This document shows, one piece after another, positions 5,617 through 5,875 of a stretch of 5,875 nucleotides of DNA. Numbering within the stretch: position 1 is the stretch's first letter; each line of letters opens with the position of its first letter. A program made the translations under genes and the position numbers. The notes under the pieces are model-generated. The model made no database searches. It saw only the letters and a program-made list of their open reading frames with translations, and had not been told where the DNA came from. Origin of the DNA: CF-13 sp036782775 (GTDB lineage: Bacteria; Chloroflexota; Dormibacteria; CF-121); assembly GCA_036782775.1 (NCBI GenBank), contig DAIPYJ010000117.1:1-5875 (forward strand), written 5' to 3'.

Positions 5617-5875
5617 GGTGCAATCGCCTCCGCACCATGGGCAGCCGGCTGAGCTCGATCACGGCGAAGATCATGACCGTCCCCTGCAGGATGTTGATCA
5701 GGTCCAGTGGGATGTCGCTAAACAGCTGGATCATGGCCCCACCACTGGCAAGGGCGCCGAAGAACAGGGCTGACAAGACGATCCCGATTGGATGGCCCCG
5801 GCCGAGCAACGCCACCGCGATTCCCGTGAACCCATAGCCTGGCGAGAAGTGATCGATAAACCGGTAATTCACGCC
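5609..5875 (-). CDS. ABC-transporter permease, BMP/nucleoside (COG4603, YufP/NupP-like) type, C-terminal fragment
   Basis: Only the last 88 residues of an expected 340-370 are in the window; the gene enters from the right edge. The segment SPGYGFTGIAVALLGRGHP (fragment residues 11-29) is the hallmark of the first permease of BMP-type nucleoside importers. It is followed by the hydrophobic stretch IGIVLSALFFGALASGG and a last membrane helix, ending in a basic tail with MVRRRLHRA. The GTG at 5872 is an internal valine codon, not a start. The TGA at 5611-5609 overlaps the GTG start of the second permease by 8 bp. The two permeases side by side form the heterodimeric membrane channel. In such operons the ATPase and the BmpA-type binding lipoprotein usually lie just upstream, which here means beyond the right edge. 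Confidence 0.92.
   Translation of the reverse strand, partial: GVNYRFIDHFSPGYGFTGIAVALLGRGHPIGIVLSALFFGALASGGAMIQLFSDIPLDLINILQGTVMIFAVIELSRLPMVRRRLHRA
5627..5631 (-). promoter_or_regulatory. Ribosome-binding site deciding the GTG start of the second permease
   Basis: GGAGG lies ten bases before the GTG at 5616 inside the upstream permease gene. It supports a GTG start; the ATG at about 5638 belongs to the upstream gene's frame and is not an alternative start. Confidence 0.65.

Noticed and set aside
1..5875. Terminators, riboswitches, promoters, repeats or mobile elements
   Set aside because: The sequence is coding throughout apart from the gaps, with no intergenic space; no convincing hairpin plus T-run, inverted repeat pair or direct repeat array was seen.

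Overview
The window is a piece of one densely packed, minus-strand operon from a GC-rich bacterium (roughly 60-65% G+C by eye, strong G/C bias at third codon positions). Three runs of N mark assembly gaps, so it probably comes from a draft or metagenome-derived genome. The sequence does not fix the phylum; Chloroflexota, Actinomycetota or Alphaproteobacteria would all fit, and I do not choose between them.

Transcription runs from right to left. At the right edge is the C-terminal end of one ABC-transporter permease (5875-5609), followed by a complete second permease (5616-4615). Both are of the BMP/simple-sugar type that imports nucleosides in characterised systems. Then come a cysteine hydrolase of the isochorismatase superfamily (4618-4031), a PfkB/ribokinase-family kinase (4038-3112), a uridine-phosphorylase-like nucleoside phosphorylase (3115-2312), a SIS-domain phosphosugar-binding protein of the UPF0309/COG4821 type (2315-1560) and an NAD(P)-dependent aldehyde dehydrogenase (1563-110). 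At the left edge another protein begins (about 120-1); its N-terminus looks vaguely like an ATP-grasp/CoA-ligase domain, but I cannot identify it securely.

Every junction whose two ends are visible overlaps by 4 bp (ATGA) or 8 bp, and a Shine-Dalgarno-like sequence lies inside the upstream gene each time. The set is therefore almost certainly co-transcribed and translationally coupled. No intergenic region, promoter, terminator, RNA gene, mobile element or CRISPR array is visible.

A coherent reading, which is inference, is a nucleoside import and breakdown pathway. The transporter brings in a nucleoside and the phosphorylase releases the base and a pentose 1-phosphate. The PfkB kinase and SIS protein process the sugar phosphate, the cysteine hydrolase acts on an amide or ureide (perhaps from the base), and the aldehyde dehydrogenase oxidises a small aldehyde released from the sugar. 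The phosphorylase lacks the uracil-recognition residues of E. coli Udp, so the natural nucleoside is an open question. Phosphorylase, PfkB kinase, sugar-phosphate isomerase-like protein and aldehyde dehydrogenase together recall the pentose-bisphosphate nucleoside routes of archaea, but with a different isomerase family.

The 10-N gap in the aldehyde dehydrogenase makes it look broken. Family alignment predicts about 38 missing bases there, which restores a single intact reading frame.
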